From positions 47,794 through 111,793 of the forward strand of contig NZ_JYOO01000018.1 in the NCBI RefSeq assembly GCF_000956595.1: 64,000 nt of DNA, read 5' to 3'. Position 1 is the stretch's first letter. Each line of letters begins with the position of its first letter. The stretch comes from Priestia aryabhattai B8W22. GTDB taxonomy: Bacteria; Bacillota; Bacilli; Bacillales; Bacillaceae_H. Below, piece by piece: positions 1-8,946 of this stretch. Position numbers and translations under genes: made by a program. The notes beneath the pieces are model-generated. The model saw nothing but the letters and a program-made list of their open reading frames with translations, was not told the DNA's origin and did no database searches.

Positions 1-114
1 GAGATTGAGACATAACTACATACATGAAATCTACGTTCACTTAACCATAAAAGATCCGAACGTTTCATCGTTCGGATCTTCCTTCAACTAAAATACATTT
101 GTCTCAGCCTTTTT
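1..114 (-). repeat. Interspersed repeat, short form (copy A)
   Basis: Short copy of a family found eight times here. It opens with GAGATTGAGACATAAC and closes with TTGTCTCAGCCTTTTT, which are imperfect inverted repeats of each other, and encloses a perfect stem AAGATCCGAACG/CGTTCGGATCTT around a six-base loop. It lies five bases past the stop of the minus-strand gene at 120-287, so it probably ends that transcript. The left end may continue outside the window. Confidence 0.85.
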
Positions 115-119
115 CGTCG

Positions 120-287
120 CTATACAATGTGAAAAGCCATTTGCATGGCTGCTAAAAAGCCTACGAACACAAGGCCGGTCACGAGACCCTCTTTCCAATC
201 TGGGCGGTCCCCTCGAACAAATTTAGCAATATCATACGATAGCATTGCTGCTAAAAAAATCGATAAGACAATATACAGCGGCTCCAT
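120..287 (-). CDS. Small membrane protein, 55 aa, unknown function
   Basis: A 55-codon gene on the minus strand, starting ATG at 287 behind GGGTGAT about seven bases upstream. The product begins MEPLYIVLSIFLAAML, giving one hydrophobic helix (about residues 4-19), then a short charged link (KFVRGDRPDWKEG) and a second hydrophobic helix (about 36-52). It therefore looks like a two-helix hairpin membrane protein. I do not recognise a named family. A plus-strand frame crossing the same DNA has no ribosome site and is taken as its shadow. The gene is isolated, with a repeat-borne terminator right after the stop. Confidence 0.6.
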   Translation of the reverse strand: MEPLYIVLSIFLAAMLSYDIAKFVRGDRPDWKEGLVTGLVFVGFLAAMQMAFHIV

Positions 288-435
288 CTTTTATCACCCA
301 CTATTTCTTTTCTTCAGTGTAACAACTTTTTCATAAGTATGCATGTAAGAAAAACAGCTTAAAATTCTTGACGAATGTGTGAAATTTCTCTTTTTTATGC
401 ATAAACTACTTAAAAGCGCGAAAGGAAGATGCCGT

Positions 436-885
436 TTGTCTGCTTTTAATCCTCAGCAATTTAGCGTTACATACCGGCAAGGAAGCACGCCCACTTTCCC
501 TTTTATTGGGCGCCGCTATACGCTCACTCATTCTGAACAAACAGATGATTTATTTCTTTGGATCGATGAAAAGTTTGCTGTTGATCAATTAAATGAGCAG
601 CGAAATGAGCTTTTTGCCGAATGGCTCCACAAAGACGGTGTTGATACGCTGTATGTATACGTATTTATTGGAAATGAACAGACGGAAAAGTCTGTGCAAG
701 CCATTCGTTATGCTATTTTCAAACAAGAAATGCCTTACTTGCTAAAAGCATTGCGCTACGGTGATGCCACGTTTTTCAACGCTCACCCTGCTTTAGATCG
801 TTCCCCCATTTACGTACATTTTCATTCCAGCGACAAAGAATTTCATTCCATTCGATATTTTCAAACGCCTTCTCACTATGCCTAA
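436..885 (+). CDS. Staygreen family protein
   Basis: 149-residue protein matching my memory of the bacterial staygreen (SGR) family: RRYTLTHS near residue 27, LYVYVFIGNE, YAIFKQEMPYLLKALRYGD and HPALDRSPIYVHFHS. Plant SGR proteins remove magnesium from chlorophyll; bacterial relatives are reported to show similar dechelatase activity in vitro, but their job in non-photosynthetic bacteria is unknown. I place the start at TTG 436: AAAGGAAG lies seven bases upstream and the resulting N-terminus (MSAFNPQQFSV) fits the family, whereas in-frame GTG 379 and ATG 397 lack a ribosome site. A stem CCTTCTCA/TGAGAAGG at 868-898 spans the stop but has little T-tract. No operon partners. Confidence 0.8.
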   Translation: MSAFNPQQFSVTYRQGSTPTFPFIGRRYTLTHSEQTDDLFLWIDEKFAVDQLNEQRNELFAEWLHKDGVDTLYVYVFIGNEQTEKSVQAIRYAIFKQEMPYLLKALRYGDATFFNAHPALDRSPIYVHFHSSDKEFHSIRYFQTPSHYA

Positions 886-911
886 GCATATGAGAAGGGG
901 CCTTTGCTCCG

Positions 912-2475
912 TTAATCTCCTGTTTTCCAAACTCCATTTCTTCTAGGGTCTCCCGCTCCTTCCATTTGTTTATCTTGAAAATTAATGGTTAATGCTTGGA
1001 TACCTCCATAAAAGACGTTGCTTTCCTTTGTTTCTATTCGAAACGCAGAAGGAATATTTTTTGTATTTAAATCAGGCTCTACATAAATAGTCGAATCGTC
1101 AAAAATAAATCTCGGTTCATTTACAGCTTCTTGAAGCGGTTCATTCCCTTCAAGGTTTTTAGAAAGTACCTGAGTTAAAATTTGAGGAATCCGTGTTCCG
1201 CCCGGAGAACCTATTCCCATCGCCCACTCGCCTTTTTCTCTTATAATAGTTGGAGCCGTAAAAGTTCTTGCTCTTTTTCCTGGCTCACGATTATTCGGTT
1301 CTTTGCTTCCAAACGTATCAGCATTGTTATTAAGAAAAAAGCCGTCAACTTGTTCACCTGTACCAAAGAAGTTACTTAACGTATTGGTTGTTGATACAAC
1401 GGTTCCTTCTGAATCAATAACTACAAAATGTGTTGTACTTTCGTGTTCTTCATCGCCTTCACCTGAAGAACGTGTCGGGTGATTGACCAGGTTTGTTATA
1501 TAATCATCACTAACTAACTCACTTGAGTTTTGATGATGAAAGTCAGGATCTCCGATTTGTTTTAATCGGTCTGAGTAAGCTGTCTTTTTTAATTCTGTTC
1601 ATCGTTTCGTAATAGTCTTTGTCAGGCATTGTTTCAAGATTTTCTGTCTCTGCCATTTTTAACATTTGAATAAGTGTAATTCCAGAAAAAGGCGGAGGCG
1701 CTGAAATCACTTCTGTTCCATTGTAAGTAGACACGACAGGCTTAGTTTCTGTTACTTGATAGGAAGATAGGTCTTTTTTAGAAATAGGCGTTGCATCAGC
1801 AAGATCTTGTGCCACATCTCCTTTATAAAATGCAGATGCACCTTCTCGCTGAATCTTAATTAACGTTTTAGCCAACACTGGCTGCGTCAGCTTTTCTCCT
1901 TCTTCAATTGCTTCTCCCTTCGGATAAAATGCGGATAGATCATCCACATCCATCCTTCCTCGAGAATAATACAATCGAGAAGATAAAAGAGAGTCTACTT
2001 CAAACCCTTTTTCAGCGTATTCAACAGCCGGCTGAATTAAATCACTCATTGATTTTGTGCCATACTTCTGCTGAATATATTCCATACCAGCGACAAATCC
2101 CGGCACGCCGTTTTTACCGCTCATAGAAGTTGGAGCGGTTTCCCGGTAATCGATAAAGGTAGCAGGCTGATCTTTTTTGGCGATCAGCATACCTCCGCCT
2201 CCGCCAATTCCAGATCCAAAAGGTTCGACTACGTTCAGGGCATACGAAATAGCAATAGCCGCATCTACTGCATTCCCGCCTTCTTTTAATACGTCCATCC
2301 CTACATTTGCTGCCAGAGAATTAGACGAACTCACACCATAAGAATGATCATTATTTTTTTTAAGCAGCTTTTTAGGACTAAGATCTGTACTCGATTGACT
2401 CATAAAAAAAGCGGCTATAACGCAAATTAATAATAAAAAAGCAATAATATTAAACAACAGTAATTTCTTATTCAC
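912..2475 (-). pseudogene. Second CapD-like gamma-glutamyltransferase, frameshifted
   Basis: Paralogue of the intact gene at 2824-4386, readable over its full length only with one frame change. The first frame (from ATG 2475) gives an N-terminal membrane anchor, VDAAIAISYALNVVEPFGSG and the glycine-rich GGGGGML segment up to about residue 300; the second frame carries HESTTHFVV (the autoprocessing threonine), NTLSNFFG and the C-terminal MGIGSPGGTRIPQ. The switch falls in an A6 run on the coding strand (T run 1585-1590): with five A the protein would read through as about 520 aa, the same as its paralogue. The active-site region is intact, so this is a recent lesion or a sequencing error. It follows a terminator (2552-2584), so it probably had its own promoter between 2476 and 2550. 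Confidence 0.85.
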
Positions 2476-2551
2476 ATCTTACCCTCCATTTTTACTTATC
2501 TGTATATTTTGTGAAGCGCTTTCATTTTTATCCATACATTAAATTGCACAC

Positions 2552-2584
2552 AAAAAAGACATCGTCCCAGACGATGCCTTTTTT
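2552..2584 (-). terminator. Rho-independent terminator after PgsE-like gene
   Basis: Stem AAAAAAGaCATCGT / ACGATGcCTTTTTT with a short loop, 15 bases after the stop at 2600 on the minus strand. It separates the capsule operon from the second capD-like copy. Confidence 0.8.
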
Positions 2585-2599
2585 GTTACTGCATAAGAT

Positions 2600-2803
2600 T
2601 TATTTTCCAGCGGCTGCCGCAGCATCATTTACTGCATCTGTAGCAGCTGATTTTGTTTGTTCAATCATTTTTACGTTATTTTCAATTTTTTGCTGTTCAT
2701 CTGTTGAAAGAGTAGCCGGATGCTTCAAAGCTCCAAGTCCTGCTACTACTCCTGCTACAATAGCAATTGGTCCTACAATCCCTACGATACGTTTTGCGAT
2801 CAT
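2600..2803 (-). CDS. PgsE/CapE-like small capsule protein
   Basis: 67-residue protein with an N-terminal hydrophobic segment (IVGIVGPIAIVAGVVAGLGA, about residues 7-26), then LSTDEQQKIENNVKMIEQT and an alanine-rich tail (AATDAVNDAAAAAGK). The middle resembles, from memory, the LTDQEKQKIDMEMNKIQQQ stretch of B. subtilis PgsE; CapE in B. anthracis is also a short single-helix protein encoded with the capsule genes and needed for polymer export or assembly. Position after pgsBCA and the CapD-like gene supports the assignment. It is longer than the known PgsE/CapE (about 47-55 aa) because of the alanine-rich tail. Stop and start sit 20 bases from the capD-like stop, ahead of a terminator. Assignment is inferred, not certain. 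Confidence 0.6.
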   Translation of the reverse strand: MIAKRIVGIVGPIAIVAGVVAGLGALKHPATLSTDEQQKIENNVKMIEQTKSAATDAVNDAAAAAGK

Positions 2804-2823
2804 TTTCTATTCCTCCAATTAAG

Positions 2824-4386
2824 TTAGTCTGTACTTTTTTCCCATAAACCGTGGCGGCGCGGATCAGCGTCACCTTGAATCTTATTTTTCTTTAAGTCTT
2901 TCACAAGAGCTTGAACGCCTCCGTAAAACATCGCGTTATCATTGTTTTTTAAGTCATAGCCGTACGTTTTTAAACCATCCTTCGTTGACTGTTTAAGCTT
3001 GGCTTCTGAATAAAACTTATGAGAATCAAAAATGACACGCTTGTTTTCTACTGCGTTTTTAATGGAGTCTTTGTTTTCGAAATAATCCCCAATTACTTGC
3101 GTTAACACTTGAGGAATGCGATTTCCTCCCGGTGTGCCAATGGACATTACCCATTCATCACCTTCACGAATAATGGTAGGGGCTGTAAATGTTCTTGGAC
3201 GCTTGCCAGGTTGACGCTTATTAATTCCTTCCCCAAACGTATTGAGCGTATTATTTAAAAAGAACCCATCTACATATTCACCGCTGCCGAAGAAATTACT
3301 CAGCGTATTCGTTGTTGATACAACGGTTCCTTCACCGTCCATCACAACAAAATGAGTGGTACTTTCATGTTCTTCGACGTCGCTTACTTTGGTGTGATCT
3401 GTTTCAGTATTATTTAATTTATTACGAAGTAAATGCACGTAATGATCGTCGATCCAATCATTTGGCGTTTCTTTTATAAAAGCCGGATCGGCAATTTTTT
3501 TCAAGCGGTCTTGATAAGCTACTTTTGAAATTTGACCAAGAAAATGATAATAAAGACTAGGATGCGATTCCTTCAGCTTCCAAATATCTTCTTGATCCGT
3601 CATTTTTAACATTTGAATGAGCGTAGCACCAGCAAAAGGAGGAGGTGCTGAAATAATTTGATGACCTTTATAATTAGTTGATAGAGGTTTGCGCTCAACA
3701 GGCGCATACTTTCGCAAGTCTTTGTGACTTACTTTCGTTTCTTCTGTAATATCGTCTGCAATTTTCCCTCTATAAAAAGCATTTGGCCCTTCTTCCTTAA
3801 TCTTTTGCAACGTGTTCGCTAATTCATGCTGTTTGACAATTTCACCTGTGTTAATGGCGTCCTTATCTGGATAAAAGCTAGGAATTTCATCTTCATTCAC
3901 ATTTCCTTTGTATGAAACCAGCCTATCGTGCAAATCTTTGTCCACTTTGTACCCATTTTCGGCATAGTTAATGGCCGGGTCGATTAGTTTGCTCATCGAC
4001 AGAGATCCGTAGTGATGCTGAATATAATCCATACCAGCGACGAACCCTGGTACGCCAATCTCATCTTCTTTATCATTCTTAGGTGCAATTTCTCGGTAGT
4101 CAATAAATGTTGGAGAGGCATCTGCTGGATCAATCAGCATTCCTCCGCCTCCCCCAAGTCCTGATCCGTACGGTTCCACAACACCAAGCGTGTAGGAAAT
4201 GGCAATAGCTGCATCAACTGCTGTACCGCCTTGTTTAAGAATTTCCATACCTACTTTTGTGGCGCGAGGATCTGAAGTACTTACTGCATATTCTTGTTTT
4301 GGAAACATAAATTGATAAACACATACACCTACTATGAGTGAAAAGATGACAATGGAAACAATAATCGTATTACGTTTATTTATCAT
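2824..4386 (-). CDS. capD: CapD-like gamma-glutamyltransferase / PGA transpeptidase
   Basis: 520-residue member of the gamma-glutamyltranspeptidase N-terminal-nucleophile family. It has an N-terminal membrane anchor (about residues 8-27), the VDAAIAISYTLGVVEPYGSG core, GGGGGML, and the autoprocessing motif HESTTHFVV with the probable nucleophile Thr343, followed by NTLSNFFGSG and IGTPGGNRIPQ. In B. anthracis, CapD self-cleaves and attaches poly-gamma-glutamate to peptidoglycan, or trims it. The short C-terminal subunit length and its place directly after pgsA favour a CapD role over a glutathione-type GGT, but a polymer-degrading GGT as in B. subtilis is possible. It lies 29 bases after pgsA in the same operon. 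An almost equal-length paralogue next door is broken. Confidence 0.85.
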   Translation of the reverse strand: MINKRNTIIVSIVIFSLIVGVCVYQFMFPKQEYAVSTSDPRATKVGMEILKQGGTAVDAAIAISYTLGVVEPYGSGLGGGGGMLIDPADASPTFIDYREIAPKNDKEDEIGVPGFVAGMDYIQHHYGSLSMSKLIDPAINYAENGYKVDKDLHDRLVSYKGNVNEDEIPSFYPDKDAINTGEIVKQHELANTLQKIKEEGPNAFYRGKIADDITEETKVSHKDLRKYAPVERKPLSTNYKGHQIISAPPPFAGATLIQMLKMTDQEDIWKLKESHPSLYYHFLGQISKVAYQDRLKKIADPAFIKETPNDWIDDHYVHLLRNKLNNTETDHTKVSDVEEHESTTHFVVMDGEGTVVSTTNTLSNFFGSGEYVDGFFLNNTLNTFGEGINKRQPGKRPRTFTAPTIIREGDEWVMSIGTPGGNRIPQVLTQVIGDYFENKDSIKNAVENKRVIFDSHKFYSEAKLKQSTKDGLKTYGYDLKNNDNAMFYGGVQALVKDLKKNKIQGDADPRRHGLWEKSTD

Positions 4387-4415
4387 CTTTTACCTCCTCT
4401 GTGTATGACGGGCTA

Positions 4416-5621
4416 TTAGTTAGCTTGTGCTTCTTTCTTTTTGCGTTCCTCTGCATGTTTTATAATGCGAGAATGATCTAAGTTTAATTCAAACTTGTTT
4501 CGTTCTTTTTCTAACAGTTCAGGGTTTGAAGAAAACTTGTTTAAATCGTTATAAATACGCTTCATGCGCCAAGGGTTATCTGTTGGGGTTGGTGTACCTG
4601 CTTTAATAACCATTGGAATAACATCAATTTTAGCTTGGCCCTGCTTGTTTAAATGATACTGAACCATCGCTGTATTTTTCGTACTTGACCACCCTTGGTC
4701 AAAAATAAAGTTTCCTAAGCTATAGAAAATAACCGAACCTTTATATACGTCATATGACTGTAGAACGTGCGGATGGTGACCGATGATAATGTCCGCACCA
4801 GCGTCTACCATCGCTTTTGCTAGTCCTTCTTGACGAGGACTTGGCTGTGCATCGTATTCCTCACCCCAGTGGGCATTTACTACAACTAAATCAGCATTTG
4901 CTTTCGCTTGCTGAATCGTGCTGAAAATAAGATCCGGGTCTGCTTTTAAAATACCTGGGTTGTTTTTTCCAGCCGACATTCCGTCTGAATATACATCCGT
5001 AAAGCCTACGGTTGCAATGCGGATGCCGTCAGCATCTTTATACGAAATATGCTTTGCTTCTTCAGAGTTACGGCCAGCACCAACAAAATCTAATTTGTTT
5101 GCTTCAAAAGTAGAGATCGTATCTTCTAACCCTTTTGCACTGTAGTCCATTGAATGGTTGTTCGCTAAGTTTAATACGTCGAAACCTGCATTTTTAACGG
5201 TCGCTAGATCAGCAGGCTTACTATATAAATGAATACCTTTTTCCATTGCTTTATATGAATCTACGTCGTTTGTTAAAATCGGCGTTTCGTAGTTCCCGCT
5301 TACGTAATCCGAATTTTTAAAGAACGGCTCCACGTTGCGGAATACAAAATCTTCTCCGTAGCGTTCAGTTACTTCTCTTACATGGCGACCCATCATAATG
5401 TCTCCGACCATAGTCATCGTTAAATCATTATTGGCCTCTGGATTAGCCGTCTCAGGGTTCTCAAGAGCATCCGAACGCTCCATCCATCCTGAAAGAGCTA
5501 AAATTACGATTAAAATTGGCGTTAAGATAAGAGCTTGCTTGCCTGTTGTAGGCTTTGTTTTCTTTATAAACATCAATACTTTTTCTTGAAAGTTTAATTT
5601 TTTCTCTTTCAACGCTTTCAC
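4416..5621 (-). CDS. pgsA: Poly-gamma-glutamate synthesis protein PgsA/CapA
   Basis: 401-residue CapA-family protein. A single membrane helix (about residues 28-46, ALILTPILIVILALSGW) anchors an external metallophosphatase-like domain with GDIMMGRH near 74, NYETPI, LNLANNHSMDY near 150 and IIGHHPHVLQ near 280, then SLGNFIFDQ. In PGA-making bacilli this subunit is needed with PgsB and PgsC for polymer elongation and export across the membrane. The C-terminus is highly charged (EERKKKEAQAN). It starts at ATG 5621, 31 bases after the pgsC stop, and belongs to the pgsB-pgsC-pgsA-capD-like operon. Confidence 0.92.
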   Translation of the reverse strand: MKALKEKKLNFQEKVLMFIKKTKPTTGKQALILTPILIVILALSGWMERSDALENPETANPEANNDLTMTMVGDIMMGRHVREVTERYGEDFVFRNVEPFFKNSDYVSGNYETPILTNDVDSYKAMEKGIHLYSKPADLATVKNAGFDVLNLANNHSMDYSAKGLEDTISTFEANKLDFVGAGRNSEEAKHISYKDADGIRIATVGFTDVYSDGMSAGKNNPGILKADPDLIFSTIQQAKANADLVVVNAHWGEEYDAQPSPRQEGLAKAMVDAGADIIIGHHPHVLQSYDVYKGSVIFYSLGNFIFDQGWSSTKNTAMVQYHLNKQGQAKIDVIPMVIKAGTPTPTDNPWRMKRIYNDLNKFSSNPELLEKERNKFELNLDHSRIIKHAEERKKKEAQAN

Positions 5622-5652
5622 CTTCCTTTACCAGCTGCGGTTTGTTTGTGTA

Positions 5653-6102
5653 TTAAAATAAATAATAAACTTGCATAATTCCAAATGTTACACCACTTAA
5701 TAAAACCGTTGTTCCAACTGTTAAAGGAAGACCTTGCTTTTGCATTGTATTTGCAATTAAGCCCGGTACAATGATACCAATTCCGCGTAATTCAAACACT
5801 TCAAACGGCAAGATCGGGAAGAAATAATCAAATGCAACTTTAATCACAATACCCGTAATTAACATCGCTGTAAATTTGCGACGTCCATATAAAATAACTA
5901 CTTTTGAGATTCCGTACACGACGATAACGTACGTTAAAATACTAATTAAGAAAATCATTAAAATGGTAATTGGCTGATCAAATACAAGAGCTAAATACCC
6001 TGGTACGATAAGACCGGCTGGCAATACGCCCGTTTTTTCTGTAAAAATTAAGCTTAGTGTAACCCCTAACACAAGGGCAATATATAAATCTGATCCGAAC
6101 AT
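5653..6102 (-). CDS. pgsC: Poly-gamma-glutamate synthesis protein PgsC/CapC
   Basis: 149-residue integral membrane protein with about five hydrophobic helices (MFGSDLYIALVLGVTLSLIF at the start, GLIVPGYLALVF, ILMIFLISILTYVIVVYG, FTAMLITGIVIKVAFDYFF, LTVGTTVLLSGVTFGIMQVYY). Length and sequence match the CapC/PgsC family, the membrane partner of the PgsB ligase in the poly-gamma-glutamate synthetase complex. It follows pgsB by 16 bases and precedes pgsA, the conserved capsule gene order. Confidence 0.93.
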   Translation of the reverse strand: MFGSDLYIALVLGVTLSLIFTEKTGVLPAGLIVPGYLALVFDQPITILMIFLISILTYVIVVYGISKVVILYGRRKFTAMLITGIVIKVAFDYFFPILPFEVFELRGIGIIVPGLIANTMQKQGLPLTVGTTVLLSGVTFGIMQVYYLF

Positions 6103-6118
6103 GAAATGGCCTCCTAGA

Positions 6119-7300
6119 TTAAACTGCTTTTCTCATCTTTTTCATTTCAATAATAGCTTCAACAAGCGGCTCGGCTGAACCGTGGATATTTCCTACACCG
6201 TATACAATACGATCTTTTAAATAAGGCTTCATGCGCTCTAAAATTTCTTCTGTAGAAGCGCCTTCCATATCCCAGAATTCTTTTGTTGGCAATTCGCCTC
6301 TTTGGTGTGCAGCAGCGATTGGTGAGGTCGTCTGACCAATTGCAATCATTACGTCCGCTTCAATGTATGGCATTACATCTTCAGCAAATTGCTCCGTGCG
6401 ATCTACACGGTCCGGACGGCAGTTCATAATGACAATAGGAAGCTTTTCACTATAGTTCATTGAATCTACACGTTCCCAAATACGAAGCGTGGAAGAAGCG
6501 TCGTTGGCAGCAAATCCATTTACTAAAAATGCTGGATTTTTTTCATCGCCAAACGTTGTAATTCTCATAGCTCCTGGATCAGGCTGAGCATTTAACATTC
6601 CTCTCATCGCTGTTTCAGCATCGATACCAAGTGCTTCTGCTACTGCTAAACCGATGGAAGCATTATCAGGGAAAACCATATAATCAAATTCGCGTAAATA
6701 CGCTTCAGATACTTTATCATTGTCAGCTACAATCACCTTTGTGTTGCGCTCTGCAGCTATTTTTTTATAGTATTCCAAATATGGACCTTCAATTGTAACA
6801 AGGTGGCCATCATAAGGAATAGTAGCAGTGAACGCTTGAGCAACTTCATCTAGAGTTGGACCCATTACATCCATGTGATCTTCTAGTACGTTTACAATAA
6901 CGCCTACCTTGGCTTGAATCAGCTGATTTTGGAATGTGATTTGATAATCAGGCTGTACCGCCATACATTCACAAATAAGAGCTTCCGCGCCAATATCGGC
7001 AACTTCATTTACCACTCGTCGCTGTTCTCCAATGTTCGGACCTTCTTTACGACGAATAATTGGTTCTTCTTCACTTGTATGCCAGTAGATCATACGCGCT
7101 TGTGTTCCTGTCGTTTTCCCTACTGTTTTGTAACCTGCTTCTTTTACAATACCTGTAATCAATCGTGTAACAGTGGATTTTCCGCGAATACCATTAACAT
7201 TCACTCGTACAGGAATTGAATGCAGCTTGCGTAAATGTCTGCGATACTCCCAAACGCCATACCCTACTAAAAATAGGCAGCATAGGATAATTAAGATCAT
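6119..7300 (-). CDS. pgsB: Poly-gamma-glutamate synthase PgsB/CapB
   Basis: 393-residue ATP-dependent amide ligase of the Mur-ligase-like CapB family. After an N-terminal hydrophobic stretch (residues 1-16) comes the P-loop NGIRGKSTVTR (GIRGKST at 37-43), then EDHMDVMG, VNGFAANDASST and NCRPDRVDRTEQF. It joins glutamate residues through the gamma-carboxyl using ATP and works with PgsC and PgsA at the membrane. The start ATG (7300-7298) overlaps the stop of the 28-codon ORF upstream in an ATGA arrangement, so its translation is likely coupled to that leader. First structural gene of the operon. Confidence 0.94.
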   Translation of the reverse strand: MILIILCCLFLVGYGVWEYRRHLRKLHSIPVRVNVNGIRGKSTVTRLITGIVKEAGYKTVGKTTGTQARMIYWHTSEEEPIIRRKEGPNIGEQRRVVNEVADIGAEALICECMAVQPDYQITFQNQLIQAKVGVIVNVLEDHMDVMGPTLDEVAQAFTATIPYDGHLVTIEGPYLEYYKKIAAERNTKVIVADNDKVSEAYLREFDYMVFPDNASIGLAVAEALGIDAETAMRGMLNAQPDPGAMRITTFGDEKNPAFLVNGFAANDASSTLRIWERVDSMNYSEKLPIVIMNCRPDRVDRTEQFAEDVMPYIEADVMIAIGQTTSPIAAAHQRGELPTKEFWDMEGASTEEILERMKPYLKDRIVYGVGNIHGSAEPLVEAIIEMKKMRKAV

Positions 7301-7383
7301 GTTTCATTCTTCTCCTTCCAAACTTCTCCTGTTGGATACGTTATGAACGCTTTTGATTCATAATGATAGATATACGATTTCAT
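7297..7383 (-). CDS. 28-aa leader ORF coupled to pgsB
   Basis: ATG at 7383 is preceded by AAAGGGAGTG six bases upstream, a stronger ribosome site than most in the region. The 28-codon product starts MKSYIYHYESKAFITY and is rich in tyrosine and charged residues. Its TGA overlaps the pgsB ATG (ATGA), and its last codons contain GGAAGGAGAA, which serves as the pgsB ribosome site. This is the geometry of translational coupling. I do not know a homologue; it may be a coupling or attenuating leader or a small capsule protein. The coupling is seen, the role is inferred. Confidence 0.6.
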   Translation of the reverse strand: MKSYIYHYESKAFITYPTGEVWKEKNET

Positions 7384-8208
7384 AGTTTCACTCCCTTTAT
7401 ATATGTATGGGAGCTAATCAATTAACAGCGCTAGCATGCTGCTAAAACACCTGCTTTGAAAAATGGACTCGAGTACCAATTTCAACAGCTCTAAAACTAT
7501 CATCTGCGCTCATTAGTGGTCAATAGCTCAAATGTTATATATTCTTACAATTCCGATTGTCTATTTACAGAATTAAAAACTCATCGTTTTATTTAAAATT
7601 CACAGAATAGGTCTAAAGTTTATTTACCTAGAAAAATCCCATCGATACCTTTTTTTACCATAACAACAGGAATATTTTATACACCACTCTTACAATTAAC
7701 ACACGGAAATATTACGTAATTAAAAATTTCTTAACTTTAGAAAACGTTTTGTAATATAAAGGTAGAATAAAAAATATTTTATCCCATTAATTCCTTTTTA
7801 TGGATATACCAATTGTATTTGTCTAACAACCGTACTTGTAAGGATGATAGATAGATATAAAAGTAAGAAAAATACATTTACTTACCATTTTATGCTTACA
7901 TTTAACTTACTTAAATAGAAAGGACATTAAATATTTTTTTCTAATTATATAAGTATTTAGCCTCCATATGCGTCTAGTTCTTTTGTTGTTGTTTTATAGA
8001 TTTCCTTTATTTAATATTCAATTCAGTAAATCTAAATCGCTTGACTATGGCCTCTTTTCCTATTTTTATTTCAATATTTTCTGAATCTTTCTACCGATAA
8101 AGGCAGCTTTCGTCCGATAAGATTGCCTATAAAAATGCATGATTTCTCACTTTTTTGGCATATGATGTTATCATAAAAAGAAGAAGTATCATCAAAAGGA
8201 GGAAAACA
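7384..8208. other. AT-rich intergenic region upstream of capsule operon
   Basis: About 825 bases between the divergent capsule leader ORF and the membrane protein gene at 8209, much richer in A+T than the genes. It must hold the promoter of the capsule operon and that of the 8209 gene. I see repeated TTACTTA/CTTACAT motifs around 7878-7912 and several A/T tracts but no recoverable ORF, tRNA or riboswitch core. Such a long A+T-rich leader would suit binding of several regulators, as known for pgs in B. subtilis, but no specific site can be assigned by eye. Confidence 0.5.
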
Positions 8209-8862
8209 ATGGTTGATACAATCCTTTATTTTCTATTTTCGTTTTGCTATATTGTCCTGTTTTTCTTTAGCATATATGTAGTAAGAAAAAACACTTCGCC
8301 GTTTTACATGCTTTTTCTTCCTTTAGTAATAGCTGGACTAATTTACGATAATATAATGATTGGGATTGGTTCATTTATCGGTGAAGGCGATACTTTACGT
8401 TCACTCAGCATGCTTCGCTTTTGGTTTCACGCTTTATTTACTCCTACTTTGGTGCTCTTTGCGTATGGCGTAGCGAAATACTCGACGATTACATGGGCTA
8501 AAAAACCTGTTGCCGGCATTCTTTTTTTGCTGACTACGTTTGCCTTAATTAGCTATGAAATAATCGAGACGATTACTCAGCGTATGGAAGTTATACGTGA
8601 ATATGGCATTGTTCGCTATACATTAGTGGGATCATCCGGTCCCCCTCTTATGGTTCTCATTGTGGCGATTATTTTGCTTTTTGTTGGAATTTCCTTATTT
8701 CGCAAGACCAGGTGGAGCAGCATGATGATTGGAGTAGCCGTGATGATTGTAGGAAGTGCCGTGTCAATTCCTATACCAAGCACAGCCGTAACAAATACGT
8801 TTGAGCTTATTTTTATCTTCTCTTTATTTTTAACTCAGCGTCATTTAGTGAAAATACATTAA
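8209..8862 (+). CDS. Multi-pass membrane protein, unknown function
   Basis: 217 residues with about seven hydrophobic helices: residues 3-24, 31-48, 68-88, 98-116, 146-165, 170-190 and 194-208. The start chosen is ATG 8209, with AAAGGAGG six bases upstream; an in-frame ATG at 8155 has no ribosome site. No catalytic or transporter signature is recognisable. Seven helices and a short polar tail (QRHLVKIH) recall sensor-type 7TM modules, but that is only a shape resemblance. A terminator follows directly, so it is monocistronic. Confidence 0.75.
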   Translation: MVDTILYFLFSFCYIVLFFFSIYVVRKNTSPFYMLFLPLVIAGLIYDNIMIGIGSFIGEGDTLRSLSMLRFWFHALFTPTLVLFAYGVAKYSTITWAKKPVAGILFLLTTFALISYEIIETITQRMEVIREYGIVRYTLVGSSGPPLMVLIVAIILLFVGISLFRKTRWSSMMIGVAVMIVGSAVSIPIPSTAVTNTFELIFIFSLFLTQRHLVKIH

Positions 8863-8892
8863 AAAGAAGCGATTTCCTTGCTTCTTTTTTTT
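8862..8892 (+). terminator. Rho-independent terminator
   Basis: Stem AAGAAGC/GCTTCTT with a nine-base loop followed by a run of T, beginning at the stop codon of the membrane protein gene. Confidence 0.85.
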
Positions 8893-8907
8893 ATATTTGA
8901 TATCTTT

Positions 8908-8928
8908 TACCTAACGACCGTTAGTTAG
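8908..8928 (+). promoter_or_regulatory. Probable TetR operator
   Basis: Perfect dyad CTAACGACCGTTAG at 8911-8924, extended by TTAG on the right, in the 55 bases between the upstream terminator and the tetR ribosome site. Position and symmetry fit autoregulation by the TetR protein and joint control of the SMR pair downstream. Confidence 0.7.
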
Positions 8929-8946
8929 ATTGAGGAGGAGCTTTTT

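Noticed and set aside
145..336. Plus-strand frame overlapping the 55-aa membrane protein
   Set aside because: No ribosome site and basic, low-complexity product; the minus-strand frame has a start, site and two membrane helices.
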